Shown: positions 32,229 to 43,345 of the stretch, piece after piece | Numbering within the stretch: the stretch's first letter is position 1 | How the letters are laid out: the number at the start of each line of letters is the position of its first letter | Origin: Bettongia penicillata ogilbyi | Taxonomy: Eukaryota; Chordata; Mammalia; Diprotodontia; Potoroidae | Length of the DNA stretch: 64,000 bases | Assembly (NCBI GenBank): GCA_023548195.1 | Contig: JAJHZJ010000252.1 | Coordinates: 3,619,341-3,683,340, forward strand | Reading direction: 5' to 3' | Position numbers and translations under genes: made by a program | Notes under the pieces: generated by a model | Seen by the model: only the letters and a program-made list of their open reading frames with translations | What the model was told of the DNA's origin: nothing | Database searches by the model: none

Positions 32229-32984
32229 AGAGAAATCTTAGTTCTTGCCTCCTTGTCTGAAATTCAAGTCTTCTTTGCCTTTAGGAAACTCTGTGAATGC
32301 CCCCAAATCTTAGTTAAAACACAATAAATTTAGTGGGTAAAAAATCAAGTTCCCAGCCTTTGAGTACTTCAGAGTTCAGAGAGCAGCATGGCATGACTTT
32401 TGGTGGTCTTGTGAGAAGCTGTGGTTTCCTGCCTTATATTGATCACAGGAGGTCCCAAAGATATACATTCTCTCCACTTCTGTAAAGATAACCTCCACTT
32501 CTCCTCTGGAAACTATGAAATGTGACTTTTTTTTTGAAAGCACATGGTAAAGATCAGCTTTGATCATAAGCCTGCATCTGTGAGTGAGAAAGAAAAAACT
32601 AATGAATTTCCAAATTAATGAATTTCAGTCATTTGACTGAAGAGAACAAGGACTCCCCTATGGCAAACACAAAGGATGCTTCCATATGGTCCTGGGGTGG
32701 GTCAGGGAGAGGGAAGGAGGGATTTCTGACCTGACCACAGGAGCAAAATGGCTGGTATTTCGGTGACCAATATCTTGTAACTTCAAAATGAGTTGCTTTG
32801 TAAAACTCCACCCTCTATATCTCCACTTTAATTTCTAAATAATAACAGGAACAAGAGAAGTTTTTAGAGGCATTCTAGAAGAGCACATCTCTGCAAATAT
32901 TCTCGTAAAAAGCATCTCTTGCTCCTCATTTAAGCCAGCTATTCTATCCATTCAAGACACATTATGCCAGGTTATTGCAATACA
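32229..32984. other. unassigned interval
   Basis: No recognised repeat. A local tandem of 'aatgaatttc' occurs at 32600-32627. Frames are up to 63 codons, without domains. Confidence 0.4.
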
Positions 32985-33228
32985 GGGATAGCTAGGTGGT
33001 GCCATGGATAGAGTGCCCAGCTTGGAATTAGAAAGATTCATCTTCCTGAGTTCAAATCTGACCTCAGATACTCACTAGCTATGTGACTGGGAAAGCCATT
33101 TAACCCGACTGGCCCCAGTTTCCTCATCTGTAAAAGGAGTTACAGAAGGAAATGGCAAATCACTCTGGTATCTCTGCCAAGAAAACGCCAAATGGAGTCA
33201 CAAAGCATCTGAAACAACTCAACAATAC
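32985..33228 (+). mobile_element. WSINE1/MON1-type SINE
   Basis: A full sense copy: 'agggatagctaggtggtgcc', 'ttcatcttcctgagttcaaa', 'ccagtttcctcatctgtaaa', 'accgccaaatgg'-type end at about 33185. Confidence 0.88.
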
Positions 33229-33599
33229 GATTGAGATACATGTGCACTAGGGATGGCAAACAGCAGATCCCCCGGTCTGATCTGGTTAGAGAACACACCA
33301 TGGAATGCTAAGTCTAGGCCCTGGCCATTTTCAATGAAACATCTGGTTCAAAACTGAAAAGAAATGAAGCTTGGGTGGTCCCTTGGTCCTTTCCCTGACC
33401 CATGAGAGCCACCAGGGGCTAGGTTGCAATGTTAATTAGAAAGGTGATACAGATTCCAGTTTCCCCTCTTCATTTGACTCTCCCATGTGTCAGGGAACCC
33501 TTTCTCTCTAGATTTCACCTCAGGGAACGAGGGAGGGGGAGGAGTACCATCTTTTCCTTTACCATGGCAGCATGGCACCAGCAGAAACATGAGTAAATG
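33229..33599. other. unassigned interval
   Basis: Unique-looking, moderate GC. No gene or element is recognised. Confidence 0.4.
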
Positions 33600-33960
33600 A
33601 GCAAAAAAAATTATTATTTTTATCAAGTGCTTAACTATATTCTAAGAGCCAGGAATTCAAATAAGAAAACAAGGACAGTTTCTTGCTTTCCAGAAACTTA
33701 AATTTTATGGAGGGGAACAACACATGTAGGGGAAGGTTGTCTAGAGAGAGAGCATTTTAGTTTGGAGAGTTACCAGGAAGGGCATAAAGAAGTAGATGGA
33801 TATACTCCATAGAGAAGCTATAGAACTATTTTCATCAAGGTTCATGCTTCCAGAACGAGTGGGAAGGGAGGGAGAAAACAACATCTGCCTGTAGCCAAAA
33901 AGTTGTGAAGAACATGCCTGGAAGTAATTGGGTCTTTCTTGAAGCAATATCCCAGGAGAG
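33600..33960 (-). mobile_element. L2 LINE fragment, diverged
   Basis: 'tttatcaagtgcttaac' and 'ttgctttccagaaacttaaa' fit a reversed L2 3' region. The right part is weak. Confidence 0.4.
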
Positions 33961-35767
33961 ATAATCACCAGTCAAGGGAATGTCTCACTTGTTTTCTGAG
34001 CCCCTGGAGCATCTCTGGTGGGCCCTGGACCAAGAAACCTGGTTCCACAGAGCTTGCTTCTCTTGGAGAGAAGGATGAAGTCTTCTCCTGGTACAGCTGA
34101 GAAGGGAGAAAGGACAAGGAGACAGGCCAGTCCTACCTTCTCTATAACTTCATGGCTTATCTCAAATTCTACATAAAGCCCTGGCTTGACTGTAGGAAAC
34201 AAAGACCAAATAAGAAATCATCCTGCCCTCAAGACAGGATGGTGGGGTGGGCCTGCCTCTGGAGGGGAGAGGCTGAGTAATAGTAGGGAGAGATTGCTAG
34301 GCTCAGACAAGACCTGGAGAGAGAAAGCTTCAAGTATATGGCAGCCCAAAATTGGAATTTGACTTAGACAAGCTAAGCCTGGGATTTGGGTGTTTTCAGT
34401 TGTGTTTTTTTGTGATCTGACTGGCAGCAGAAGTAGTTTCTACATGGGAGAGGATGATCACCAGTGGGAGGATGTGCCTAACCCTTGCCCCTGGTGATTT
34501 CTTCTTGCTTCCCATCACTTTAAATCTTTATCCCCAGTCTGAACAATCCACTATAGCAGGACTTGAGGATTTCTTGATATTCTGCCATTTCTAATCTCGG
34601 CTTTATCTCTCTCAGAGTTTCAGATGGTCAAGCTAATAGGATGTAAGGATCTAGGTTAATATGTAAATGATGCTACTGACACCACCCAAGGTATGATAAA
34701 ATAACTCTTGTTTGGAAATAACTCCTGTTCTTTGTTATTTAACCCAAGGGGACAGCCCTAATGGTAGATTTCGGACCAAGAGGGAGGGGAAAGAGCCTAT
34801 TAAACTGAGGGGGGTGCATATATGAGAGGCAGGACAAATCTTGTGGGGTCCCTCATATTAGGGCAACCTTACTTTAACCTACAAGAAAGGCTGGCCTTAG
34901 CCATGAGTCTAGCTCATTCCAATAGATTATTAGCACCAGCTCAGGTCTCAAAAATTGAACTTCCTCAGCATCATCAATGCTTACCATGTCCTCAAACTAT
35001 TTCCGCCAGATCTGTTAGCAAGTAGACTGGCAATCATTTTTATTTTCCTGAACCACCCTCTGATGGAAATGCAAATAGACAGTGGAACGATCATGGGAAG
35101 GTAGCAGATAGTAGGAAGAGAAGGAGTAAATGGACTAAATGAGTCACAAACTGAATCATCAACCTCTGAATAATTAAGAATTGATGGAGCAAGATCATGA
35201 TTCTAAGCAATTTAATGTTCCTCAAACCTTTACTAATTCTTTGCAACACCCTTGTCACAAACTACCCAGTTCCTAACACTGTACAGTGAGGTTTGGTCAA
35301 TATTGAGGGAGAAGCTCTGATTACTCATGCACTTGGCATTTGGAATCTAGGCCAATGACCTGAACCTTAGCTCCCTGGACCAAGGAAGGTTTCCATAGGA
35401 AAAACCAGCCTAGCCTGCATGGGGTAGAGACTTCAGAAGAACTAGGCTACTCTACATGACTTGGGCCCTAGTAGCTATTGCTCCTACTTGCAGATGGCAG
35501 TTCAGAGATGGAAGAAATAACAAAAAACCAGGAGTTATCTTATCATGCAATTGGGTGGTGTCATTAACATGTCATCATCATTAACACATCATCATTATTA
35601 ACACATGAAACACAAGACAACGAAGAAGAGGAAAACAGTAAGAATTAGTGAAGGTCATGGGATCCCTGGGGAAAGAAGTGCACCCTGGAGATGCCGCTTA
35701 CCCCAACCCATTACTTGCTTCCACTTGCTGGTGGAGATCAAGTGCTATCAGCCCTTTAAGTATTAAT
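33961..35767. other. long unassigned interval
   Basis: About 1.8 kb without a repeat I can name. There is a small tandem of 'atcatcattaacac' near 35575-35605. Frames of up to 76 codons have no domain. Old retroviral sequence is possible but not shown. Confidence 0.4.
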
Positions 35768-35965
35768 TATTGCTGGGTCGTTTGTCCTTCTTTCTCAGAG
35801 AGGACTGTGGCATCAGGAAGATGATGTCATGACTTGCCAGTGAATTAGATTTAAGTGAGGCAGGACTTGCAAGTTCACCAGCCTCACTTTCTCCTCTGGA
35901 GCCATCTGGGTCCAATGGCAAGATATAAGTTAAGACAACTGGAGATGGACCCCAAATATTGATGC
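35768..35965 (-). mobile_element. MAR1-tail SINE copy without head
   Basis: 'gatgatgtcatgacttgcca', 'tagatttaagtgaggcagga', 'gagccatctgggtccaatgg'. Confidence 0.7.
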
Positions 35966-36009
35966 CCTGAGACAAAATCCTACCTGTAGCACACAAATCT
36001 TGCTAGAGT

Positions 36010-36170
36010 TGGAACAAACTTCAGAGATCATAAATGAATGACATTTATTAAACACTGTGTGCAAAGAACTATACTATGCACTAGGGCTACAATGGAAAAG
36101 TAAAATCCTTCCTGCTCTCAACAAGCTCACATTCTAATGGAAAAGATAAAATATGTGGCAGGTCTGGACA
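36010..36170 (-). mobile_element. L2 LINE 3' end
   Basis: 'gacatttattaaacactgtg', 'actatgcactagggctacaa', 'acaagctcacattctaatgg'. Confidence 0.6.
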
Positions 36171-36984
36171 GCACATCAGATGGAAAGGTAACATGGTCCA
36201 TTCCCTGGGCATGTGGAAACAGAAGATGGTAATGACTCTTCTTTAAGAGCATTTTCACTTATAAAATCATATCTATTTCTGATGCTGAACCATTTCACAG
36301 TGGCAAAGACTTTGGTGGCAAGAGCTTTCTTTCTGAGTCTTTAATAGAGGCAGCTGTAGCTCCTGCAGGGATAAAGTCTACCTCTCAACAAGGGGTGTTT
36401 CTGAGAAGCATGGCTGTGCTACGGATGCATCACTATTCCCAAGGCTTTTGGATTTATGATACTGAGATATCTCCATTTAGATCTGAAGAAAGATATTGGC
36501 CAACGTGGTGGTGGTGGTTTGGCTTGTCTGGCACATGCTGCCTCCTGTCTCTCCTCCAAAGCATGCTGCTTCCCCATCCAGGCTGATTGCATGTCCCATG
36601 AGTGGTGGTTGGTTGGCAACTGGTAGGGATGACTGGTCCCTTCTTCACTAAAGTTGCTTCCTGGGATGATGACTATGGGGAATGCATTGAAAGCAGGACT
36701 AGTGATCTGGTGGGGTTGAGGGGAGGTAATACTATTTTCAGGGCTCTTGTGTTTATTTGCCTGTTGGTCAGCAGTTGGTAAGCAGTTATTGCTGGTGGTG
36801 ATGAGGCCACTGGACCCCATCTCCACAATAAGCTCTCCTCTTGATTATGGGTCTAAGAGCAAGTCTGGTGGTTTGGGAGGTCATTGCTATTCCCAAGGTT
36901 TTGTGGTTCAGGAATCTGGGCTTTATCCTTATTAAGGTTTTACGGGTGATGGTAGCCAATACCATTGTGATAGCTTAGTTTAAC
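36171..36984. other. unassigned interval with a dispersed direct repeat
   Basis: The word 'cactattcccaaggcttttg' (36431) recurs as 'tgctattcccaaggttttgt' (36885). A 135-codon minus frame (36419-36826) has no domain I know. It may be an old LTR element. Confidence 0.4.
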
Positions 36985-37440
36985 TGGCATACATAACTGT
37001 CTCTCCCAAATTACTCTGGCTGTCATTGATTGGCCAATAATAGGTCCCAGACCAAGCCCCACTTGGTCATTGGCTCAGAGTGAATGTAAATAATTTGTTT
37101 CTGCTTTGGCCAGAAGCTCTGAGGGTCGTCTTCTCCCAGACGGATTTTTTTTTTAACTAGGTAAAAGTGGTCTCATTTCTTACCTAGCCTTGTTCACTGA
37201 ATGGGTGTTGCCTCAGTCAAACTGAGACCTGTTAAGGACCTTAGCTTAAAAAGGTCAAGGTCTCCCACTGCATCCAGGGCCATCTCCAATCGTCCTAATC
37301 TATATCTTGCCACCGGACCCAGATGGCTCTGAAGGATAAAATGGAGCTGGTAATTTTGCACCATCCCTCCCTTAAATCCAATTCACTTGTACATCATGGC
37401 ATCACCTCCCCATTGTCATGGTCCCCTTGGGGTGCCTTGC
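36985..37440 (+). mobile_element. long MAR1-tail family element without tRNA head
   Basis: It parallels 16935-17430: 'ggctcagagtgaatgtaaat', 'gttcactgaatgggtgttgc', 'ctcccactgcatccagggcc', 'cccagatggctctgaagg', 'cccttaaatccaattcactt'. Confidence 0.65.
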
Positions 37441-37474
37441 TGCTTCGGCTAAGCTGGGTCCTTTCCTTTCCCTC

Positions 37475-37620
37475 CCTTTATCTTACAGATGAAAATCATA
37501 AGACTATGAGAGACTCTAAGGGGAGAGACTATAAGACTACAGCCAGTTTGTGTTAGAACCAGGACCAGAATTCAGGTGTCCTAACTCTCAACCCAGTGCT
37601 ATAGCAGGCTAAATTTTTAA
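37475..37620 (-). mobile_element. MIR-type SINE fragment
   Basis: 'tttatcttacagatgaaaat', 'ccagaattcaggtgtcctaa', 'ctcaacccagtgctatag' in reversed MIR order. Confidence 0.55.
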
Positions 37621-38124
37621 GGCAATAATAATTACTAGCAAAGAAGGCCAAGTAGCATTTAAAAAATAAATTATTTTGCTCTGTTGGTAAGAGCAACCCC
37701 AGCAATACCAAGCCAAGTTTACATGAGGCTGCTTCTCTTTTGGTCCTGACCTCTCTGAAGGTTCATCCAGCCATGTCCCTGTTGTCTCTCTAAGTTTGAT
37801 GTGGATTTTCGTTTGTTTGCTTGTTTGTTTAAATTTATAGCAATTGAACTTTTACTCTCAGAGCTTTGACAGAATCTTTGACCAATATTAGCCAAGCAGC
37901 AAATGTAGTAATTACTGAGTATAACTGAATAGCCAAGAAGACTCTCTGGAAAACAAATGTCACTTGTACCAAACATACTCCTTTCAAAGTCAGTATTTTT
38001 AATGGATCTATGATAGCCCTTGTTTGGATACTTCCTTCCTTGGTGCAAATCCCATCTCTAAGACGTCTTCTCTGATGTCAGAATAGAGACTCTAATGAAT
38101 ATGTTGGAGTCAAGTGTTCACAGA
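37621..38124. other. low-repeat interval
   Basis: No repeat family is visible. 37840-38000 has balanced AT-rich texture ('gtagtaattactgagtataa') and may be conserved. A 109-codon minus frame (37719-38048) lacks domains. Confidence 0.3.
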
Positions 38125-38460
38125 GTTCAATTCAATTCCATGTAATAAATATTTATTTTAAATTTACTATTTGCAAGCCACAGTGCTAAACTCTGGACTA
38201 CAAAGAAAAATGAATTATCATTCCTACCACTAGGACAGTGGGACATATAGCTCTTTAAAAGGTCTACTGAGTCACCATCTCTTCTAGCTCAGTAGCCAAT
38301 GAAAGATCTCTTTGCCATCTACAATGAATTATATAAATAATACCGAGTAATTGCAAAACATCTGAGAGAATTAACAGTTTAGGTGGGAGGGGTGAAAAGA
38401 GGGTCAAAAAAGACTTCTGGAAGAACATGGCACTTCAGCTGAAACTTTTCTATATCCTGG
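38125..38460 (-). mobile_element. L2 LINE 3' end with an inserted short repeat
   Basis: 38140-38240 is a reversed L2 end ('taaatatttattttaaattt', 'cacagtgctaaactctgga'). 38250-38330 is a short dispersed repeat also present at 40820. 38340-38460 resumes L2-like words ('gaagaacatggcacttcagc'). Confidence 0.5.
38250..38330. repeat. short dispersed repeat, copy 1
   Basis: It shares 'ctactgagtca', 'ctcagtagccaat' and 'aaagatctctttgccatcta' with 40820-40895 in the same orientation. The family is unknown to me. Confidence 0.7.
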
Positions 38461-38499
38461 TTACCAGCATGTACTTGTCGCTCCTTCATCCTAGGAAGC

Positions 38500-38750
38500 C
38501 AGGCTGGTCAATGGCGGGAGTACTAGACTGGAAGACCCTAGTCAGGAAAAGCCGAATTCAAATCTTGCCTCAGACACTTACTACCTGTGTGGCCCTGTAC
38601 AAGTCACTTAATCCCTGCCAGCCTCAGTTTCCTTAACTGTAAGATGTGATAATTATTACCTCCCACTGTTATTGTAAGGATCAAAAAGATAATATGTTTG
38701 TAAAGTGCTTTGCAAACCTTAAAGTACTATGTAAATACTAGCTATGATTG
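38500..38750 (+). mobile_element. MIR SINE
   Basis: Near complete: 'ttcaaatcttgcctcagaca', 'ctcagtttccttaactgtaa', 'attattacctcccactgtta', 'gtaaagtgctttgcaaacct'. Confidence 0.8.
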
Positions 38751-39004
38751 TCCTTGGTTTTCACTCTTTTACTCCATTTATAATCATACGTCCCTGATGC
38801 GTACAGTATTTCTTTGACAAACGTCATCATTGCCAACAGGTTGCATCCAGCATGTCTTTCCATTGCCTTTTGCATCTCCCACACTACTGATTTTTCTAGG
38901 ATCTAGAGTTTGTGGTTTGCATCTGTGTTGTGCCATAGTGTAAGATTTTCTTAAAAGCAGTCTTTGATCATCAAAAATACTGCATGGTTTGTCAAATGCA
39001 ATTT

Positions 39005-39125
39005 GATTCAATCCAGTTCAACGAATTTATTAAGTACTTGCTATATGCAAGGCTCTGCACTAGATGCCAGGGACCGAAAGACAAAATAAAATCCTGCCCC
39101 CACCTCCACCCTCTTCATACCTTGA
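39005..39125 (-). mobile_element. L2 LINE 3' end
   Basis: 'ttcaacgaatttattaagta', 'ggctctgcactagatgccag'. Confidence 0.6.
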
Positions 39126-39424
39126 TTTTATTTCAACTGCTACCAAGATTGGGACTTCCTCTTATTTCTGTGCCTTTCCAAAATGAAGGTGTATCTGCCA
39201 TCTCTAGAATTTTGCTAAATACTTATGCAATGATAGCACAAATATTATCTAACATAGAGGCATTGCTGCTAAATCTATATCGAGATCGGGACCTACAACA
39301 CTCCTGTTCCTGTACCTGGCTGTTTGTTTGCCTAGTTCAGTTTCAAGGAAGCCTGACCTCAAATTAAGGGGTGTGATAGGACCAACATTTATCTACTGTA
39401 GCTTCTCTGCAGTCTCTGACTTAC
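39126..39424. other. unassigned interval
   Basis: No repeat or gene is recognised. Confidence 0.4.
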
Positions 39425-39617
39425 CTGATGGAGTTTCCTGCTCTGGGGGCATAAAAGGTCTTAAGCCACACGTATTCAGGATATGCTAGACTTTGTAGGT
39501 TCCTGAGATCATGTGAGTCACCATATGACTTATTGACCAGATTGTGTTTCAAGATGCAAACAAAATGGGGCGAATCTGGAGTAGCTAAATGCCTCCAGAC
39601 CTTGTTGCGCATTCTTG
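39425..39617 (-). other. spliceable open segment (candidate exon)
   Basis: On the minus strand a pyrimidine-rich acceptor ('ttcctttgctctaaaacag') precedes position 39617. The segment stays open for its full 193 bases. It ends at a perfect donor, CAG then GTAAGT (39427-39419). The encoded peptide (including SHDLRNLQSLAYPEYVWLKT) matches no family I know. It could be a lncRNA exon, part of an old element, or chance. Confidence 0.25.
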
Positions 39618-39884
39618 CTGTTTTAGAGCAAAGGAAAGCTCTTCCTTTGTTAAATGTTCAGTGAATGCCTTATTTCAGTCCAATACTGAATCAACTAAAA
39701 GAAAAAATGCTGGTTTTAATTTTGACTACGACAGGGAGTTTGGGTACTCCATTCCATTCATTGCCTCACTGAGAAATCTCTACCTTCATGTCACAGGAGC
39801 AATTCTACTTACAGTCAAAGTTATGTCTTGTGTCTGGGTCTCCCCAAAGAGATAAGTAAAAACGGTACTCAATAAACAATATAA

Positions 39885-40115
39885 ATCAGTTGTGCAACAG
39901 GTAATTTATTCCTATTCATTTTTAAAAAAATGCTAAATGTGAGAATTAGTGTGCATTAACAGAATGATTAGAACAGCATTCAGAAACAATTTTTAACTGA
40001 TAGTCTCAGTTGGGAGACTAATATTTTGAGTCTCATTTTAATGAGAAATGGCATGCTGTGAATCAGACATTTCACATTTCACCTTGCACTGGGCACTCCA
40101 ATTAAACAACCAAGT
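39885..40115. promoter_or_regulatory. candidate conserved element with two hairpins
   Basis: Low-repeat, AT-rich sequence with homeodomain-type words. It includes two adjacent perfect inverted repeats: TAGTCTC with GAGACTA (40001-40007 and 40014-40020), and TCTCATT with AATGAGA (40031-40037 and 40040-40046). Conservation is inferred from texture. Confidence 0.35.
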
Positions 40116-40132
40116 TTGGTCTTCTTCTCGAA

Positions 40133-40178
40133 GCCTCTCTCTCTCCTCTCTGTCTCTCTCTGTCTCTGTCTCTCAGTC

Positions 40179-40224
<46 letters not shown>

Positions 40225-40226
40225 AT
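40133..40226 (+). repeat. (TCTC/TCTG)n microsatellite
   Basis: TCTC and TCTG units, with a clean TGTC block at about 40184-40212. Confidence 0.93.
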
Positions 40227-40268
40227 GCATACTGTTCCCTTGAAACAAACCAGTGTTTCTTTCACAAC

Positions 40269-40480
40269 CAAGTGGTGTGCTTGTAAATATCTAACAACTG
40301 GCTCTCAAAAAAAAAGAAACTTAGACACTTTCAAGTGTAATCTACATTATCAATATTTTCTCCATCACTTTCTGAAATTTAGACAATCAACAAAATGATA
40401 TAGCAAGCCCCGATTTATGTTGAGAATTTCCAGGGTTTCAATGCTCACACCAAAATTGACTCCAAAACACTCTTGAGGTC
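40269..40480 (+). mobile_element. hAT non-autonomous element (ORSL/Arthur-like)
   Basis: It starts 'caagtggtgtgcttg'. The inner 'atctaacaactggctctc', 'ctgaaatttagacaatcaac' and 'gttgagaatttccagggttt' parallel 56166-56481. The right terminus is lost. Confidence 0.5.
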
Positions 40481-40574
40481 AGTCCATTCCTGCAAATGCA
40501 ACTGCAACTATTTTGATAGATGACTGCTGCCACTAATTTCAGCCTCCTATACTGCAACTCTTTTAATAAATAGT

Positions 40575-40690
40575 TTGCCAGTCAGTCAGAATTTATTAAG
40601 CACCTACTATGTGTCAGGCATTGTGCCAAGGTCCCCTACTCAAGGCAAAAAAATACAAAACAGGCAAGTGCATGGCATACCTAGTTGTTG
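40575..40690 (-). mobile_element. L2 LINE 3' end
   Basis: 'tcagaatttattaagcacct', 'actatgtgtcaggcattgtg'. Confidence 0.65.
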
Positions 40691-40819
40691 CACCTAGCAA
40701 CAGATGCCATTTGGGTTAGGATCATTATGATCCTGGTGGACAGAAGATCCTGTGCTTCCTTACACCTCATATAGCGTAACATTTGGAGAGTCATAGATGA
40801 GAGAGCATCAACTGGAAAC

Positions 40820-40895
40820 CCTTTAAAAGGGTTACTGAGTCATCACTTCTAACTCAGTAGCCAATAAAAGATCTCTTTGCCATCTACGATGAAAA
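40820..40895. repeat. short dispersed repeat, copy 2
   Basis: The partner of 38250-38330, sharing about 65 of 75 bases by eye. Confidence 0.7.
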
Positions 40896-41214
40896 TCCTT
40901 CAGGTGTGAATCATACATGGGTCCCCAGAGCAACAACAATAGTCTATTAGAAGCAAGAAGAGCGTATTTAAACATATAACATACAAACTCACTTGGCAAA
41001 CATTTTTTTCTTTTTTTAAAATGTACTTCTGTTTCACATTACAAACAATTAAAATTCCCACTCCATGAGAGGTCTCTTGTAACAAATTGAAACAATCAAA
41101 TAAAACAGTATAGTTGATGGGGTGCTCATGCTTGGACCCCAGCCCTGCAGTTCAAAGACCCTATGCCTGGCAATAACTCATGAGTGGGCCCCAGTGAGGC
41201 AAACTATCTCTCCC
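40896..41214. other. unassigned interval
   Basis: No clear family. The A-rich part at 41020-41110 may be repeat-derived. Confidence 0.4.
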
Positions 41215-41745
41215 TGTTAAAAGAACAAACTGACCTCTGCAGAATTTCCCTTTTATGAACAGGACTATCTTATACCAGCAGAACTATCATGCACTGATTC
41301 TCACAGTTACCATGTACAATCCAGAGGTCAAGCCATAGACATCAACTCCCAAGGCTATCTTGTTAGAGATGTAGATGTACAGATGTACAGACCCTACACC
41401 TTACCCTAAGCCATGGCAGTAGTGAATGATGCCTGTGCCCAAGGTACAGAAACTGTATGTTGCCTTAGGAGTTGACCACTCCTAATTCACCCCCAAGCAT
41501 ACTTGCCATACAACTCACTGTATCTTTCCTATATAAGTTTTAGCATCACCCCTGTTAGCTTAAGAGTTCCCTAAAAGAGCATCATTACCAAACTTTTTCA
41601 CCACTTGACTGGAAGACTGCTTGAGTAGGTGAATTCTTTCCAGACAACTCTGCCCTGAACCTCAGTATTGTGGGGTCCCTTCCCCCCTAAACTGCATCAT
41701 AGAGACTCGTCTGAAAGTGAAGGCAACATTCCACATGTGTAACAC
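41215..41745 (+). mobile_element. solo LTR candidate
   Basis: 531 bp from TGTTA to TAACA, a matched 5-bp inverted terminus typical of LTRs. A TATA box (TATATAAG) lies at about 41531 in the right half, as expected for U3. Flanks are C-rich on both sides and give no clean target duplication. No internal retroviral sequence adjoins it. Confidence 0.5.
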
Positions 41746-41754
41746 CCCTTTCAT

Positions 41755-42735
41755 CTCAATATTTAAAAATTAATTTAAAAAACCTATTTTTTTCTCCTTT
41801 CCTACTTACCATCTCTTTTGAAAAAAAAAATACAAGAAAAACAAATTCCTTGTAACAAACATGCATAGTCAAGGAAAATAAATTTCCTCATTGACTGCGT
41901 ATGATTGTATTTGGGTGTCCCCAAAAGTCTTGGTGCAGTTTTACGCTCAAACCTTTAATCTGTCTCATCTGTCTGTGTCAGGAGGTGAATAGTATGCATC
42001 ATCGTCCATTCTCTGGAAATCACGGTCGGTCATTGTACTGATGACGGTTCTCACAGTTTTCTCAGATTTATCTTTACAATGCTGTTGTTGTTTGTATGAA
42101 TCCCTCTCCCACTTGTCATTTCTTTCTTCACTGGTTCATAAAAATCGTCCAGATTGTTCATTTTTATAATATCGATGTTGGAATATATATCGTTCTTCTG
42201 ATTCTGCTTACTTGGTTCGTGTCTTTCCATGTCTCCTTGGAATCATCTATTTCTTCATTTCTTATTGCACAGTAATATTCTATCACATTCATATACTCCA
42301 ACTTACTCAGTCATTCCATAATTGATCAACATGTCTTCAGTTTCCAGTTTTTTACCACCACCAAAAAAGAGCCACTACAAGTATTTTTGTATGTATTGGA
42401 TCTTCTCCTATTTTCTTGATCTTTTATTTTTTGGAGGGGGAGAAAGGAAGGTAAAGGTCTATCAGTTGGCATAGTGGGGTCAAAAGACGCTCACTGTTTG
42501 GTAGTTTTTTGTGTATAATTCCTAATTGCTTTCAAGGATGCTGGTATCAATTTATAAGTCTGTCAATTGTGCATCAATGTGCCTTTTTCCTCATAGTCCC
42601 TAGAATATTTATCATTTTTCCTTTTTTTTGCCAATCTGATGGGTGTGAGGTAGAATCTCAGAATTACTTTAATTTGCATTTCTCTAATTAGTGGTGATTT
42701 GGAGCATTTTCTATATAGCTATAGATAGCCCGGAG
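41755..42735 (-). mobile_element. L1, antisense 3' end
   Basis: Reversed L1 terminus: 'ccttgtaacaaacatgcata', 'ttgcacagtaatattctatc', 'taattgctttcaaggatgct', 'ccaatctgatgggtgtgagg', 'aatttgcatttctctaatta'. A mariner-like piece is inserted at 41910. Confidence 0.75.
41910..41962 (+). mobile_element. mariner-like terminal fragment
   Basis: 'gggtgtccccaaaagtcttg' then 'gtgcagttttacgc' resembles the inverted terminus of a Tc1/mariner MITE. Only one end is visible. Confidence 0.4.
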
Positions 42736-43139
42736 CCATCTTTTTTAGGGCAGGGAGCCTAGGCATTAGAACCAGTAAGTTCGGGTTTGCCCATTAATTC
42801 TCATCTTTCAACCCAATTAACACAGGCAAAGTTACTTTACCCTCTTTCCTCTCATGCCCCTTCCTTCCCTCCCTTCCTCCCTCCCTCTTTCCTTCCTTAC
42901 TAGTTTTCTTTGAACATTTGTCTGCCCACTTTTCAAAGCAGTGCTAGGCTCAAGCCATGGGGAGACGTTCTCCCTGCAGTTCATGTTGACCCCTGCCTTT
43001 TTTTCTTAAGAGACTGAGGCCATCATTTCCACCTGGCTCCTGTTTCTTTTTCTTTCTCTCTCCCTCCCCTCTGTTACATCTCCCTCCCCCTTTTGTGTTT
43101 TTCCCTTCCTTTTGGTGAGCCTGTCCATCTCTCTTAGTC
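42736..43139. other. unassigned pyrimidine-rich interval
   Basis: It holds a short CCTT tract at 42858-42900 and other T/C-rich patches. I see no gene. Confidence 0.4.
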
Positions 43140-43345
43140 CCTCTGTCATTGGCACATCAGAATGGATCTCATGGAGTCAGTGAATACACATCATTTTCAT
43201 TTTAATTCCTTTTCCTCTAGCTAAGTAGCTTTGCTGAAATGTGTAATCCCACCCAGGACTGCCTCAGCCTCTGCTCCTTACCCTTTCAGCCCTTTCTCTC
43301 ATAACAATAGCAATTAAGGCTCCTTCAGGCTATGAGGCCACTCTC
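43140..43345. promoter_or_regulatory. candidate conserved non-coding element
   Basis: Low-repeat, with 'cattttaattcctttt', 'ctagctaagtagctttgctg' and 'ataacaatagcaattaaggc' (a SOX-like ACAAT beside a CAATTA core). Texture-based only. Confidence 0.3.

Noticed and set aside
36419..36826. 135-codon minus-strand frame
   Set aside because: No domain. A direct repeat in the region points to an old mobile element rather than a gene.
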